From Micrococcus lacusdianchii (GTDB lineage Bacteria > Actinomycetota > Actinomycetes > Actinomycetales > Micrococcaceae), in contig NZ_JAKNUW010000007.1 in the NCBI RefSeq assembly GCF_023155805.1, forward strand, positions 1 to 64,000: DNA of 64,000 nt, given 5' to 3'. The stretch's first letter is position 1; each line of letters begins with the position of its first letter. Positions 55,228 through 63,672 of the stretch are shown here, piece after piece. The position numbers were made by a program, and so were the translations under genes. The notes below the pieces were generated by a model. It did no database searches, was not told where the DNA came from, and saw only the letters and a list, made by a program, of their open reading frames with translations.

Positions 55228-56084
55228 TGCCCCTGGTCCTCGGCCTGGCCCTCGGGGCGGGTCTGTTCCTGGTCTGGTGGGCGTGCTGGTCCGAGCCGTC
55301 GGTGCGGGCCGCCGTGGACCGCGGCCCCTCACGGCTGAGCACGCTGATCGCCCGCTCGGGCATCACCCGGCTGACTCCGGCAGGGGTGGTCTCGGCCATG
55401 CTCGCAGGCGGGCTGGTGATGGGCCTGATCGTGCTGGCGCTGACCCGGACGTGGACGATCGCCGCGTGCTTCGCGGTGTTCGGCGCGGGGCTGCCGTGGA
55501 CGATCCTCTCCTGGCAGGCCACCCGCCGCAGCGTGGCCTTGCGCGATCTCTGGCCGGATGCGGTCGATCACGTGCGGTCGGCGGTCCGGGCCGGACTGAC
55601 CCTGCCGGAGGCCCTGATCCAGCTCGGGGACAGCGGTCCGGAGGGGCTGCGGGAGCCGTTCCGGGAGTTCGCCCGAGACTACCGGGCGGGGGCGCGTTTC
55701 GTGGATGCCCTGGACAGGCTCAAAGCGCGCATGGCCGACCCGGTGGCGGATCGGCTGGTGGTGTCCCTGCGGCTCACCCGGGAAGTCGGTGGCGCAGACA
55801 TCGGCCTGCTGCTGCAGACCCTCTCCGAGTTCCTCCGACAGGATGCCCGCATCCGCTCCGAGCTGGAGGCGCGCCAGTCCTGGACGGTCAACGCCGCCCG
55901 ACTGGCCGTCTGCGCCCCATGGATCGTCCTGCTCCTGCTGGGCACCCAGCCGGTCGCCGTCGAGGCGTACCGCTCCGCAGCCGGCGGGCTGGTCCTCATC
56001 GGGGGTCTCGTGACGTCGGCGGTGTGCTACCGGATCATGCGGCGCATCGGCTCGCTGCCGCCGGACCGGAGGGTCTTCGCATGA
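55227..56084 (+). CDS. tadB: Tad pilus inner-membrane platform protein TadB
   Basis: A 285-aa member of the type II secretion F (GspF) domain family. Two N-terminal helices (about residues 5-25 and 50-85) precede the cytoplasmic four-helix domain with DLWPDAVDHVRSAVRAGLTLPEAL, and two C-terminal helices (about 218-258) anchor the end. It overlaps tadA and tadC by one and four bases. With TadC it forms the platform on which TadA acts. Confidence 0.93.
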   Translation: MPLVLGLALGAGLFLVWWACWSEPSVRAAVDRGPSRLSTLIARSGITRLTPAGVVSAMLAGGLVMGLIVLALTRTWTIAACFAVFGAGLPWTILSWQATRRSVALRDLWPDAVDHVRSAVRAGLTLPEALIQLGDSGPEGLREPFREFARDYRAGARFVDALDRLKARMADPVADRLVVSLRLTREVGGADIGLLLQTLSEFLRQDARIRSELEARQSWTVNAARLAVCAPWIVLLLLGTQPVAVEAYRSAAGGLVLIGGLVTSAVCYRIMRRIGSLPPDRRVFA

Positions 56085-57022
56085 GCGCCGCGCTGGCCGT
56101 CGGCCTCGGACTCGGCACGCTCCTGGGCGTGGGCCTGTGGCTCATCGTCCTCGCCCAGCCCCTGGGCTGGCGTCCCACCCTGGAGCAGCGTCTGGAGCCG
56201 CAGCTGCGGCACCACGTTCCCGCATCGCGACTCCTGGATGGGGAGACAGCGGCCACCTCGCCCTGGGGAGCGTGGGGACGCCTGCTCGGACCGCCTCTGG
56301 GGGCGGCGACCCGGCTGCTGCAGAACCTCAGCCCGGCAGGCGAGACGCTGTCACGGCGGCTCGAGGCCGCGGGGTCCCCGCTCACCCCGGTGGACTACCG
56401 CGCCCAACAGGTCCTCTGGGCCTGCCTGGGGGTGGCGGTCGGCACCGCGGCGGCCCTCGCTCTGGCGGTCTCCGGGGCCGTGCCCGTGTTCACGGCGGCC
56501 GCTCTGGTGGTGGCCGCCGGGCTGGGCGGGTACGTGCTGCGGGATCAGGCGCTCGGATGGACCATCACCCGTCGGCGGACCTCCATCCTGACGGAGTTCC
56601 CCTCCGTAGCCGAGCTCTTCGCGCTGTCCGTCAGCGCGGGGGAGAGCACCACTGGCGCCCTGGAACGGGTCGCCACCACAGCCCGGGGCGAGCTGGCACG
56701 GGAGTTCGCCACGGCGCTGGCGGACATGCGTGCCGGGGCCTCCCTCGCCGTCGCCCTGAAGGCCATGGGCCGACGGATCCAGCTCGCTCCGGTGGAGCGG
56801 TTCATCGCCGGCGTCCTGATCGCCCTGGACCGAGGCACCCCGCTGGCCGACGTGCTCCGGGCCCAGGCTCAGGACGTGCGTGAGATGGGCCGCCGCGAGC
56901 TGATGGAGGCCGCGGGCCGCAAGGAGATCCAGATGATGGTGCCGCTCGTGTTCGGGATCCTCCCGCTCACCGTGGTGTTCGCCGTCTTCCCCGGCATCTC
57001 GCTCATGCGCCTCGGCTTCTAG
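56081..57022 (+). CDS. tadC: Tad pilus inner-membrane platform protein TadC
   Basis: A 313-aa paralogue of TadB: an N-terminal helix (residues 3-26), a cytoplasmic linker, two helices (about 108-158), the GspF-type domain with FPSVAELFALSVSAGESTTGAL, and a last helix MVPLVFGILPLTVVFAVFPG. The C-terminal EIQMMVPLVFGILP motif is characteristic of TadC. ATG overlaps the tadB stop (ATGA). The pilin gene follows after 104 nt. Confidence 0.93.
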   Translation: MSAALAVGLGLGTLLGVGLWLIVLAQPLGWRPTLEQRLEPQLRHHVPASRLLDGETAATSPWGAWGRLLGPPLGAATRLLQNLSPAGETLSRRLEAAGSPLTPVDYRAQQVLWACLGVAVGTAAALALAVSGAVPVFTAAALVVAAGLGGYVLRDQALGWTITRRRTSILTEFPSVAELFALSVSAGESTTGALERVATTARGELAREFATALADMRAGASLAVALKAMGRRIQLAPVERFIAGVLIALDRGTPLADVLRAQAQDVREMGRRELMEAAGRKEIQMMVPLVFGILPLTVVFAVFPGISLMRLGF

Positions 57023-57126
57023 TCGGCGCCCACAGACCCATAACTGAATAGTCCACCCGTCCCGACGACTCACAACTCACACCATCACTCCCGGCCCTGC
57101 GCCGGCGCTCCTGGAGGGGAACCCCC

Positions 57127-57333
57127 ATGTTCGACCGCATCAGCATCACCGTCCTGTCCATCCTGACCTCCGTCCTCAGCGACGACGTCCGCGACGAGCG
57201 CGGCGACGTCCCGGGCTGGGTGATGATCACCCTGATGTCCGCCGTGCTGGTGGCCGGCCTTCTGGCCCTCGCGCTGCCCGCGCTGCAGGAGATGTTCAAC
57301 AGCGCCATCGCCCGCGTCAACGGCGCCGGCTGA
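57127..57333 (+). CDS. Flp-type pilin subunit
   Basis: A 68-aa prepilin. A leader of about 25 residues ends DERGDVPGWVMITLMSAVLV, after which one long hydrophobic helix to ALPALQEMFN forms the pilin core. The ERGDVPGWV segment is characteristic of actinobacterial Flp pilins; the Glu at +5 of classical Flp is not present. RBS GGAGGGG ends about 7 nt before the ATG. The 104-nt gap before it is less GC-rich than the rest and could hold a separate strong promoter; none is certain. No prepilin peptidase gene lies in the window. Confidence 0.9.
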   Translation: MFDRISITVLSILTSVLSDDVRDERGDVPGWVMITLMSAVLVAGLLALALPALQEMFNSAIARVNGAG

Positions 57334-57341
57334 GGCCGCCC

Positions 57342-57761
57342 ATGACCTCCGCAGCCGCCCCGGCGTGCCCGGGCCCATCCGCCCGTGTCCGCTGGGGCGA
57401 CGAGCGGGGGTCCGTGGTCGCCGAGAACGCCCTTGTCACGGCCCTGCTCGTGCTGCTCTTCGCGGCGCTGCTGCAGGCCGGCATCGTCATCCACACCCGC
57501 AACGTCCTGATCGATGCCGCCTCCGCCGGCGCTCGCTACGGTGCGCTCGCGGACCGCGACCCCGCCGACGGTGCCGCCCGTGCCCGGCAGATCCTCACCG
57601 CGGCCGTTCCGGGGCAGGCGGACGCCCAGGTCAGTGTCGAGACCGTCGACCTCGACGGCGCCCCGACGGTCCGTGTCACCGTGTCCACGAGCTTGCCGGG
57701 CCTGGGCTTCCTGCCCGGGCCGATCCCCGTGGAGGTGCACGGCCATGCCCACCGGTTCTGA
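57342..57761 (+). CDS. TadE-like minor pilin
   Basis: A 139-aa protein with the TadE signature: a short basic leader ending WGDERGSVVAENALVTALLV, a single transmembrane helix (about residues 25-47), then IVIHTRNVLIDAASAGARYGA and a beta-rich extracellular part. The Glu of SVVAEN fits the +5 position of TadE pseudopilins. It starts 9 nt after the pilin gene and overlaps the next gene by 17 nt. Presumed minor pilin or assembly factor. Confidence 0.88.
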   Translation: MTSAAAPACPGPSARVRWGDERGSVVAENALVTALLVLLFAALLQAGIVIHTRNVLIDAASAGARYGALADRDPADGAARARQILTAAVPGQADAQVSVETVDLDGAPTVRVTVSTSLPGLGFLPGPIPVEVHGHAHRF

Positions 57762-58194
57762 CCGCGCTCCGCGTCCCCCACGCCGCGCAGGGGAGGACGG
57801 ATCCGCGAGCGTCGAGTTCCTCACCCTGAGCGTCATCCTGCTCGTGCCGCTGGTGTACCTCATGGTCTTCGCCTCGCAGATTCAGGCCGCCGCCTTCGGC
57901 GCGGTCGCCGCCGCGGACCAGGCCGCACGCGTGATGGTCTCCGCCGACGGCGGCCGCCCCGGTCCGGCGGAGGGCGCGATCCGTCTGACCCTGGGGGACT
58001 ATGGGGTGGCCGCTGACGCGTACCGGGCCTCTCTGGCCTGCGACCTCGGCGGGTGCGGCAGCCTCGAGCCAGGTGAGGTGGTGGAGGTGCGGGTGGCCGT
58101 CGAGCTGGCCCCGCCGCTCGTGCCGGGCTCCTGGCTGCCCCAGGGCCTGGTCACCGTCGACTCCAGCGCCCGCGCGCGGATGCCGAGGTACTGA
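57745..58194 (+). CDS. TadE/TadF-like minor pilin
   Basis: A 149-aa protein: basic leader, GEDGSASVEFLTLSVILLVPL with Glu at the TadE/F-type position, a single helix (about residues 22-45), then AAFGAVAAADQAARVMVSADG and a soluble domain with one Cys pair (LACDLGGCG). ATG 57745 lies inside the previous gene (17-nt overlap), and the stop overlaps the next ATG (TGATG). The CxxxxC may form a disulfide outside the cell. Confidence 0.85.
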   Translation: MPTGSDRAPRPPRRAGEDGSASVEFLTLSVILLVPLVYLMVFASQIQAAAFGAVAAADQAARVMVSADGGRPGPAEGAIRLTLGDYGVAADAYRASLACDLGGCGSLEPGEVVEVRVAVELAPPLVPGSWLPQGLVTVDSSARARMPRY

Positions 58195-58679
58195 TGCCCG
58201 CCCCCATCTGCGGCTCCCGCCCGCCACGCCTCCGCATCCGCCCCTCCGCTGACGACGGCCAGACCACCGTGCTGACCATCGGCCTCACCGCGGTGGTGGT
58301 CGCGCTGCTCCTCGTGTTGTTCGCCGCCACGAGCGTGCTCATCCAGGCCCGGAAGGTGCAGTCCCTCGCGGACGGTGCCGCGCTGGCCGGGGCGGAACAG
58401 CTCGCCTTCGAGCTCGACGCCGATCCGCGCGTGGTCCTCGACCCCGGCTCCGTCCAGGGCTCGGTGGGGGAGTACCTGGCCGCCGTGGGCGCGCAGGAAG
58501 CGGTCCCCGGGATCGGTGCCGTGTCCTCGGGGGTGGCCGGGGACGGCGCCACCGTGGTGGTGCGGATCGAGGCGCGGGTCTCCCTGGTCCCGCCGTCCGG
58601 CGGGTGGGCCACCGGGCTGTTCCCCGCCACCGTGCCGGTCAGCGCGGAGGGCAGTTCGCGGACGGTCCTCACGCGCTGA
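58194..58679 (+). CDS. TadG-like pilus assembly protein
   Basis: A 161-aa protein with the actinobacterial Tad-associated signature DDGQTTVLTIGLTAVVVALL, one transmembrane helix (about residues 22-46), then RKVQSLADGAALAGAEQL, as in TadG and the secretion/pilus Tad domain. It is shorter than proteobacterial TadG and has no von Willebrand domain. Last gene of the tad operon, coupled to the previous by TGATG. Confidence 0.83.
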   Translation: MPAPICGSRPPRLRIRPSADDGQTTVLTIGLTAVVVALLLVLFAATSVLIQARKVQSLADGAALAGAEQLAFELDADPRVVLDPGSVQGSVGEYLAAVGAQEAVPGIGAVSSGVAGDGATVVVRIEARVSLVPPSGGWATGLFPATVPVSAEGSSRTVLTR

Positions 58680-58709
58680 CCCTGTGCATCCATCCCCGGG
58701 CGCCGGCGC

Positions 58710-59393
58710 TCAGCGCCGCCGCACCACCACCACGGCGTCCTCCAGCGCCCCCGGCTGTCCGTCCGGTCCCGTCACCTCACGGGTGCGCTCCTCGGCGACC
58801 TCCACGTCCCATGTCCCGTCGCCGGACGCGGGCACCCCGAGCATGGCCAGCTCGTCCGTGGGGGAGGGGAAGTGTCCCCGCGCCGCGAACTCCGCCGGCG
58901 CCCACGGCGGGGGCGCGGCGTGGGAAACCAGCACCAGGCGTCCGCCCGGGGCCAGCAGGGTCAGGGCGTGGCGCAGGATCCGCTCGCGGTCCAGGGCCAC
59001 GGGGGACTGCAGGAAAGAGGCGGCGACCAGGTCGAACCCGGGGGCGGCGGCGTCGTCGGGAGGGCCCCAGCCGGAGGCCGTGTCCGAGAGGTCCGCGGCC
59101 ACGAAGCGCGTCCGCTCGGCCACCCCGCGCTCCTGCGCCGCCCGACGGGCGCGGGCCACCGCGGCCTCCGCGAGGTCCACGCCCGTGGCGTCCCAGCCGA
59201 CCTCGGCCAGGTGGATGACGTCGCCGCCCTCACCGCAGCCCAGGTCCAGCGCCCGGCCCGGCGGCAGGCCCTCGGCCAGGGCGGCCAGGGCGGCGTTCAC
59301 CTTCCCGGACCACACCTGGTCCCCGCCGTAGCGGGCCTCCCAGAATGCGCGGGGGTCCTGCGGCGGGGTGGCGTGCTCGTGCTGCTGGGCCAT
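58710..59393 (-). CDS. Class I SAM-dependent methyltransferase
   Basis: A 227-aa protein with a FWEARYGGDQVWSGKVN entry, motif I ALDLGCGEGGDVIHLAE and the ASFLQSP motif. The pattern resembles the TehB/thiopurine-methyltransferase-like group that methylates small toxic compounds, but the substrate is not defined. The ATG at 59393 follows GGAGGAG. The open frame continues upstream with no support. Convergent to the tad operon. Confidence 0.88.
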   Translation of the reverse strand: MAQQHEHATPPQDPRAFWEARYGGDQVWSGKVNAALAALAEGLPPGRALDLGCGEGGDVIHLAEVGWDATGVDLAEAAVARARRAAQERGVAERTRFVAADLSDTASGWGPPDDAAAPGFDLVAASFLQSPVALDRERILRHALTLLAPGGRLVLVSHAAPPPWAPAEFAARGHFPSPTDELAMLGVPASGDGTWDVEVAEERTREVTGPDGQPGALEDAVVVVRRR

Positions 59394-59494
59394 GGTGCTC
59401 CTCCGATGTCGCGCGGTGGGCGGATGCGTCACCGTCCCGGCAACCGCGTTGGCGCTGCCGGCATGCCGGGTCAGCGGCCGCGCACCCGCCCCGG

Positions 59495-60301
59495 TCAGAG
59501 CTCCCGCGCCGCGTCCGCCGCCCAGTTCTGCACCATGGCGCCCACGGCCTGCTCCTGGTCCAGGTGCACGTTGTGGCCGGCGCGGTCCAGCATCGCCAGG
59601 GTCAGCCGCGGGAAGTGCTCGGCCAGTGCCAGCTGGTCCATGAACCCCACCTTGTCGTCCTGCCGGCCGGTGACGATCAGCGTGGGCCGGTCGTACGTGC
59701 CGAACCGCTCCTCCGGCAGCGGACCCTCCAGGGCGTAGCCGTCCTGCAGGCGCGTCAGCGCGTCCTCGTCCACCCGCTGCGCGCCGGGCAGCACGTGCTC
59801 GCGGAACTGCTCCCACACGGGCCGGGTCTGGATCACAGCCAGGTCGAGGAACGGCTCGGCCTCCTCCTCGTCCAGCTCGGCCAGCAGGGCCTGGTCCTTC
59901 TCCAGGATGGTGCGTTCGGGGACGTCCCGCGCGTCGGGGTCCGGGTCCACCACGGGGGCCAGCAGTGCCAGGCCCGTCACCTGCTCGGGGCGGCGCGCCA
60001 CCAGCTCGCGGACCAGCAGGCCGCCGATCGAGGTGCCGAGCACGGCCAAGGGCTCCTCGCCCACCAGGTCCGCGACGACGTCGTCGAGCCAGTCCGCGAA
60101 CTCCGGCAGGCCTCCCTCGCCCTCGAGGGCGGGGGTCCCCCCGAAGCCGGGCAGGTCCACGTAGATCCGCTCCCAGCCGCCGGCGGCCTCGAGCGCGTCG
60201 TCGAGGGGGAGCAGGAAGCGGTGGTCCACGCCCAGGCCGTGGACGAGCAGCAGGGGGCGGCCGGAGCCGCGCCGGACGATGTGGGGGGCAGGCTGTGACA
60301 T
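59495..60301 (-). CDS. Alpha/beta hydrolase
   Basis: A 268-aa soluble hydrolase with oxyanion strand LLLVHGLGVDH, nucleophile Ser in LGTSIGGLLV, catalytic Asp in the VTGRQDDKVG strand and His in RAGHNVHLDQE. A lid of acidic helices lies at about residues 130-185. Esterase or lactonase activity is probable; the substrate is unknown. A minus-strand TACCCT 7 nt before the ATG implies a leaderless transcript. Confidence 0.9.
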   Translation of the reverse strand: MSQPAPHIVRRGSGRPLLLVHGLGVDHRFLLPLDDALEAAGGWERIYVDLPGFGGTPALEGEGGLPEFADWLDDVVADLVGEEPLAVLGTSIGGLLVRELVARRPEQVTGLALLAPVVDPDPDARDVPERTILEKDQALLAELDEEEAEPFLDLAVIQTRPVWEQFREHVLPGAQRVDEDALTRLQDGYALEGPLPEERFGTYDRPTLIVTGRQDDKVGFMDQLALAEHFPRLTLAMLDRAGHNVHLDQEQAVGAMVQNWAADAAREL

Positions 60302-60308
60302 GCGCTCG

Positions 60309-60314
60309 AGGGTA
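60309..60314 (-). promoter_or_regulatory. -10 element of the alpha/beta hydrolase gene (leaderless)
   Basis: On the minus strand TACCCT lies 7 nt before the ATG at 60301. Confidence 0.6.
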
Positions 60315-60387
60315 GGCCCGCCGGGTCGCCGGGCGGCAGGCCTGACGGCCGGTCCCGGGCCCCGCGCGACGCCCGGACCCAGGGCGG

Positions 60388-60393
60388 TAGGCT
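60388..60393 (+). promoter_or_regulatory. -10 element of prfB
   Basis: TAGGCT lies 9 nt before the prfB ATG; the transcript would start 2-3 nt before it or at it. Confidence 0.55.
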
Positions 60394-60402
60394 GGGCGGA
60401 CC

Positions 60403-61548
60403 ATGGCTGACACTGACTTCTCCGCAGAGATCGACGCTCTGCGCCACACCCTGGCCTCCATCGAGCAGGTCTCCGACGTCGAGAAGATGACGGCGGAGGT
60501 GGCCGACCTCGAGGCGCAGGCCTCCGCGCCCGACCTCTGGGACGACCCCGAGGCCGCGCAGAAGGTCACCTCGAAGCTCTCCCACCGGCAGGCGGATCTG
60601 AAGCGCATCAAGTCGCTCGCGGACCGGATCGACGACCTCGAGACCATGGTGCAGCTCGCCGCGGAGGAGGACGAGCCCTCCCTGCTGGACGATGCGAACG
60701 TGGAGCTGACCTCCATCCGCAAGGCCCTCGACGAGCTCGAGGTGGTCACCCTCCTCAGCGGCGAGTACGACCAGCGCGACGCCGTCATCACCATCCGCGC
60801 CGGCGCCGGCGGCGTGGACGCGGCCGACTTCGCCGAGACCCTCATGCGCATGTACCTGCGCTGGGCCGAGCAGAAGGGCTGGTCCTCGAAGGTCATGGAC
60901 ACCTCCTACGCGGAGGAGGCCGGCCTGAAGTCCGCCACGTTCGAGATCAACGCGCCCTTCGCGTTCGGCACCCTGTCCGTGGAGGCCGGCACGCACCGCC
61001 TCGTGCGCATCAGCCCCTTCGACAACCAGGGCCGCCGCCAGACCTCCTTCGCGGCGGTCGAGGTGGTCCCGCTGATCGAGTCGGACGACTCCATCGAGAT
61101 CCCCGAGAACGAGATCAAGGTGGACGTGTTCCGCTCCTCGGGTCCCGGCGGCCAGTCCGTGAACACCACGGACTCCGCCGTGCGCATGACGCACATCCCC
61201 ACGGGCATCGTCGTGTCCATGCAGAACGAGAAGTCCCAGATCCAGAACCGCGCGGCCGCCCTCCGCGTGCTCCAGTCCCGCCTGCTCCTGCAGCGCAAGG
61301 CCGAGGAGGACGCGAAGAAGAAGGAGATGGCCGGGGATGTCAAGGCCTCGTGGGGCGACCAGATGCGCTCCTACGTGCTGAACCCGTACCAGATGGTCAA
61401 GGACCTGCGCACGGGCCACGAGGAGGGCAACCCCTCCGCCGTCTTCGACGGCGCCATCGACGGCTTCGTCGACGCCGGCATCCGCTGGCGCGCCGAGCTG
61501 GCCAAGGAGGCCGCCGCCGAGGCGGAGGCCGAGGCCGAGAAGGCCTGA
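60403..61548 (+). CDS. prfB: Peptide chain release factor 2
   Basis: Releases peptides at UGA and UAA. The 381-aa product has the recognition tripeptide Ser-Pro-Phe (204-206) and the catalytic GGQ (249-251). The frame is continuous, so there is no programmed +1 frameshift site as in many other bacteria. The tail after residue ~365 is Ala/Glu-rich. A strong terminator follows. In most actinobacteria ftsE follows prfB; here it does not. Confidence 0.97.
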   Translation: MADTDFSAEIDALRHTLASIEQVSDVEKMTAEVADLEAQASAPDLWDDPEAAQKVTSKLSHRQADLKRIKSLADRIDDLETMVQLAAEEDEPSLLDDANVELTSIRKALDELEVVTLLSGEYDQRDAVITIRAGAGGVDAADFAETLMRMYLRWAEQKGWSSKVMDTSYAEEAGLKSATFEINAPFAFGTLSVEAGTHRLVRISPFDNQGRRQTSFAAVEVVPLIESDDSIEIPENEIKVDVFRSSGPGGQSVNTTDSAVRMTHIPTGIVVSMQNEKSQIQNRAAALRVLQSRLLLQRKAEEDAKKKEMAGDVKASWGDQMRSYVLNPYQMVKDLRTGHEEGNPSAVFDGAIDGFVDAGIRWRAELAKEAAAEAEAEAEKA

Positions 61549-61567
61549 CCCCGCCTGTCCGCCGCCC

Positions 61568-61614
61568 GCGACGCCGGCCCGCACCCTCGCGAGGAGGGTG
61601 CGGGCCGGCGTCGT
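61568..61614 (+). terminator. Strong terminator after prfB
   Basis: At least 18 perfect base pairs (61571-61588 with 61594-61611, extending by about two more) close a GCGAG loop, 20 nt after the prfB stop. No T tract. Confidence 0.9.
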
Positions 61615-61676
61615 CGTGGGCGGGCGGAGCCGCGGCGGGGGTTCCCTGCGGGTGAGGCACCGGCGAGGATGGCCCC

Positions 61677-62144
61677 ATGGCCGAGTTCCAGGAGTCCATG
61701 CCCGCCACGCCGCCGCCCGTCAGCGCCGAGGAGACCGTGGCCGCGCCCGCGGCCGCCCTGTTCGCGCTGCTCGCGGACCCGGCCAGGCACCCCGAGATCG
61801 ACGGCTGGACCAACGTCGCCGCGCCCGTCGACCCCGCCCCGATCGCCGGCGTGGGGGACGCGTTCCGGATGGACCTGGCCCACGGCGTCCGTGTGGAGTG
61901 CGTGGTCCACCGGTTCGAGCGGGACCGTGTGATCGCCTGGGAGCCCGGGAGGCTGGGGGAGCCGCCGAGCGGCCAGCTGTGGACGTGGGAGCTCGAGCCG
62001 CTCTCGGAGGAGTCCACCCGGGTGCGCCTGACGTACGACGGCACCCGGATCGCCCCGGACCAGGAGAAGCGCCTCGCCCGCGCCCGTGCGGTCACACCGG
62101 AGCGGCTGGCCGGGTCCATCCGGCGGCTGGGGGCGGCCAGCTGA
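61677..62144 (+). CDS. SRPBCC-family protein (polyketide cyclase/dehydrase-like)
   Basis: A 155-aa START/Bet v1-like fold: EETVAAPAAALFALLADPARHPEIDGWTN at the start, GDAFRMDLAHGVRVECVVHRF strands, and a C-terminal helix of the GSIRRLG type. Such proteins bind hydrophobic ligands or act as cyclases. GAGGAT lies 6 nt before the ATG as a weak -10. It interrupts the normal prfB-ftsEX-smpB order. Confidence 0.82.
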   Translation: MAEFQESMPATPPPVSAEETVAAPAAALFALLADPARHPEIDGWTNVAAPVDPAPIAGVGDAFRMDLAHGVRVECVVHRFERDRVIAWEPGRLGEPPSGQLWTWELEPLSEESTRVRLTYDGTRIAPDQEKRLARARAVTPERLAGSIRRLGAAS

Positions 62145-62179
62145 GGCAGGCATGCTGGCCGGGGCTGTGAGACGGGAAA

Positions 62180-62185
62180 TAGGAT
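62180..62185 (+). promoter_or_regulatory. -10 element of the thiolase gene
   Basis: TAGGAT; gives a ~60-nt leader with GAGGAGG (62241-62247) before the ATG at 62252. Confidence 0.5.
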
Positions 62186-62251
62186 GGACATCGAGTGAAG
62201 CGCGATGAATCGAGGCCCGCCCCGGACGGGCCCGCGCACCGAGGAGGATCC

Positions 62252-63460
62252 ATGACCGCCGACCACCCCCAGCCGCAGCCCACTGACGCCGTGATCGTCG
62301 GCGGTGCCCGCACCCCGTTCACCCGACTGCTCGGCCAGCAGGCCGACCTGCAGGCCGTCGAGCTTGGCGCCCACGCCATCCGGCACGCCCTCGAGCGCGC
62401 CGGCGTGCCCGCCGCGGACGTGGACATGGTCTACATGGGTCAGGTGGTCCAGGCCGGTGCCGGGCAGAACCCCGCCCGGCAGTCCTCCCTGGCCGCGGGC
62501 ATCGGCTGGGACGTCCCGGCCATGACCATCAACAAGGTCTGCCTGTCCGGCCTCACTGCCGTGATCGACGCCGCCCGACTGATCCGCCTCGGGGAGGCGA
62601 GCGTCGTCGTCGCCGGCGGCCAGGAGTCCATGACCAACGCCCCCCACCTGCTGATGGGCGCCCGCAAGGGCTACAAGTACGGCCCCACCACCGTGCTGGA
62701 CTCCGTGGCCTACGACGGTCTCACCGACGCCCTGTCCAAGGAGGTCATGGGCGAGCTGACCGAGACCGGCAACGGAGAGCGTCGCCTCGAGCGTCCCGCC
62801 CAGGACGAGGTGGCCGCGGCCTCCCACCAGCGCGCCGCGCAGGCCCAGAAGGAGGGCGTGTTCGACGCTGAGATCGCGCCCGTGGAGATCCCGCAGCGCA
62901 AGGGCGAGCCGCTCCTCGTCGCCAAGGACGAGGGCATCCGGGCGGAGACCACCGCCGAGACCCTCGCCAAGCTCCGCCCGGCCTTCGCGAAGGACGGCAC
63001 CATCACCGCCGGCAACGCATCCCCGCTGTCCGACGGCGCCGCCGCGCTCGTGGTCACCTCTCGCGCCTACGCCGAGGAGAAGGGCCTGCAGATCCTGGCG
63101 ACGGTCGGGGCCCCGGGGCAGACCGCCGGGCCGAAGGACTCCCAGCTGCACTCGCAGCCCTCCGATGCCATCGCGACCGCCCTGCGCAAGCAGGGCTGGA
63201 GCGCGGCCGACCTGGACTTCATCGAGATCAACGAGGCCTTCGCGGCCGTCTCCCTCCAGTCGCTCAAGGATCTGGACTACCCGGCCGAGCGGTGCAACAT
63301 CCACGGCGGCGCCATCGCGCTCGGCCACCCGATCGGCGCCTCCGGCGCCCGCCTGGCCCTCACTGCCGCGTATGAGCTGAGCCGCCGCGGCTCCGGCCGC
63401 AGCGCCGTGGCCCTGTGCGGCGGCGGCGGTCAGGGCGAGGCCCTGATCCTCTTCCGCTGA
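62252..63460 (+). CDS. Acetyl-CoA C-acyltransferase (thiolase)
   Basis: Degradative or biosynthetic thiolase of 402 aa. Catalytic residues are the nucleophile Cys97 (NKVCLSG), His359 (GHPIGASG) and Cys389 (CGGGGQG); [10 protein letters not shown] is also present. ATG 62252 has GAGGAGG just upstream; a frame open to 62195 adds 19 residues without support. Immediately after it lies a remnant of a CoA-transferase gene, which suggests the locus once encoded a 3-oxoacid CoA-transferase/thiolase set for acetoacetate or ketone use. Confidence 0.96.
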   Translation: MTADHPQPQPTDAVIVGGARTPFTRLLGQQADLQAVELGAHAIRHALERAGVPAADVDMVYMGQVVQAGAGQNPARQSSLAAGIGWDVPAMTINKVCLSGLTAVIDAARLIRLGEASVVVAGGQESMTNAPHLLMGARKGYKYGPTTVLDSVAYDGLTDALSKEVMGELTETGNGERRLERPAQDEVAAASHQRAAQAQKEGVFDAEIAPVEIPQRKGEPLLVAKDEGIRAETTAETLAKLRPAFAKDGTITAGNASPLSDGAAALVVTSRAYAEEKGLQILATVGAPGQTAGPKDSQLHSQPSDAIATALRKQGWSAADLDFIEINEAFAAVSLQSLKDLDYPAERCNIHGGAIALGHPIGASGARLALTAAYELSRRGSGRSAVALCGGGGQGEALILFR

Positions 63461-63464
63461 CCTC

Positions 63465-63596
63465 TCCGGCGCTCCGGTCCAGCACATCGAGGCCCTGCCC
63501 CGGCAGGGCACCCTCCCGCTCACCGGCCGTGCCGTGGTGGACCGGATCATCATGGACCCGACGGTGATCGAGCTCGTCGGCACCCCGCTCGCCTGA
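63465..63596 (+). pseudogene. C-terminal remnant of a 3-oxoacid CoA-transferase subunit B gene
   Basis: The frame ending at TGA 63594-63596 reads ...VQHIEALPRQGTLPLTGRAV then VDRIIMDPTVIELVG. The pair TLPLTGRAVVDRII matches the conserved C-terminal motif of scoB/atoA-type subunits. No start codon or upstream part of the gene remains; thiolase ends directly before it. A deletion that removed the rest of the gene is likely. Confidence 0.55.
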
Positions 63597-63623
63597 TCGC
63601 CGCCCACGGCGACGACGCCCGCC

Positions 63624-63658
63624 CCGGCCCGTCCGCGCTCCCCGCGCGGGCGGGCCGG
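63624..63658 (+). terminator. Hairpin before smpB
   Basis: A 14-bp stem (63624-63637 with 63645-63658, one G-U pair) with a 7-nt loop. It follows the remnant gene and precedes the smpB -10 element, so it would stop transcription from the thiolase gene. Confidence 0.7.
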
Positions 63659-63666
63659 CCGTCGCG

Positions 63667-63672
63667 TAGGAT
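63667..63672 (+). promoter_or_regulatory. -10 element of smpB
   Basis: TAGGAT; expected leader ~42 nt with GGAAGGAG (63705-63712). Confidence 0.6.

Noticed and set aside
58710-60902. Single 730-aa protein covering two minus-strand genes
   Set aside because: The frame is open by chance across the alpha/beta hydrolase and the antisense of prfB; the methyltransferase starts at 59393 with a good ribosome-binding site.
60403-61548. Programmed frameshift in prfB
   Set aside because: The reading frame is continuous from ATG to stop with no internal TGA near codon 25.
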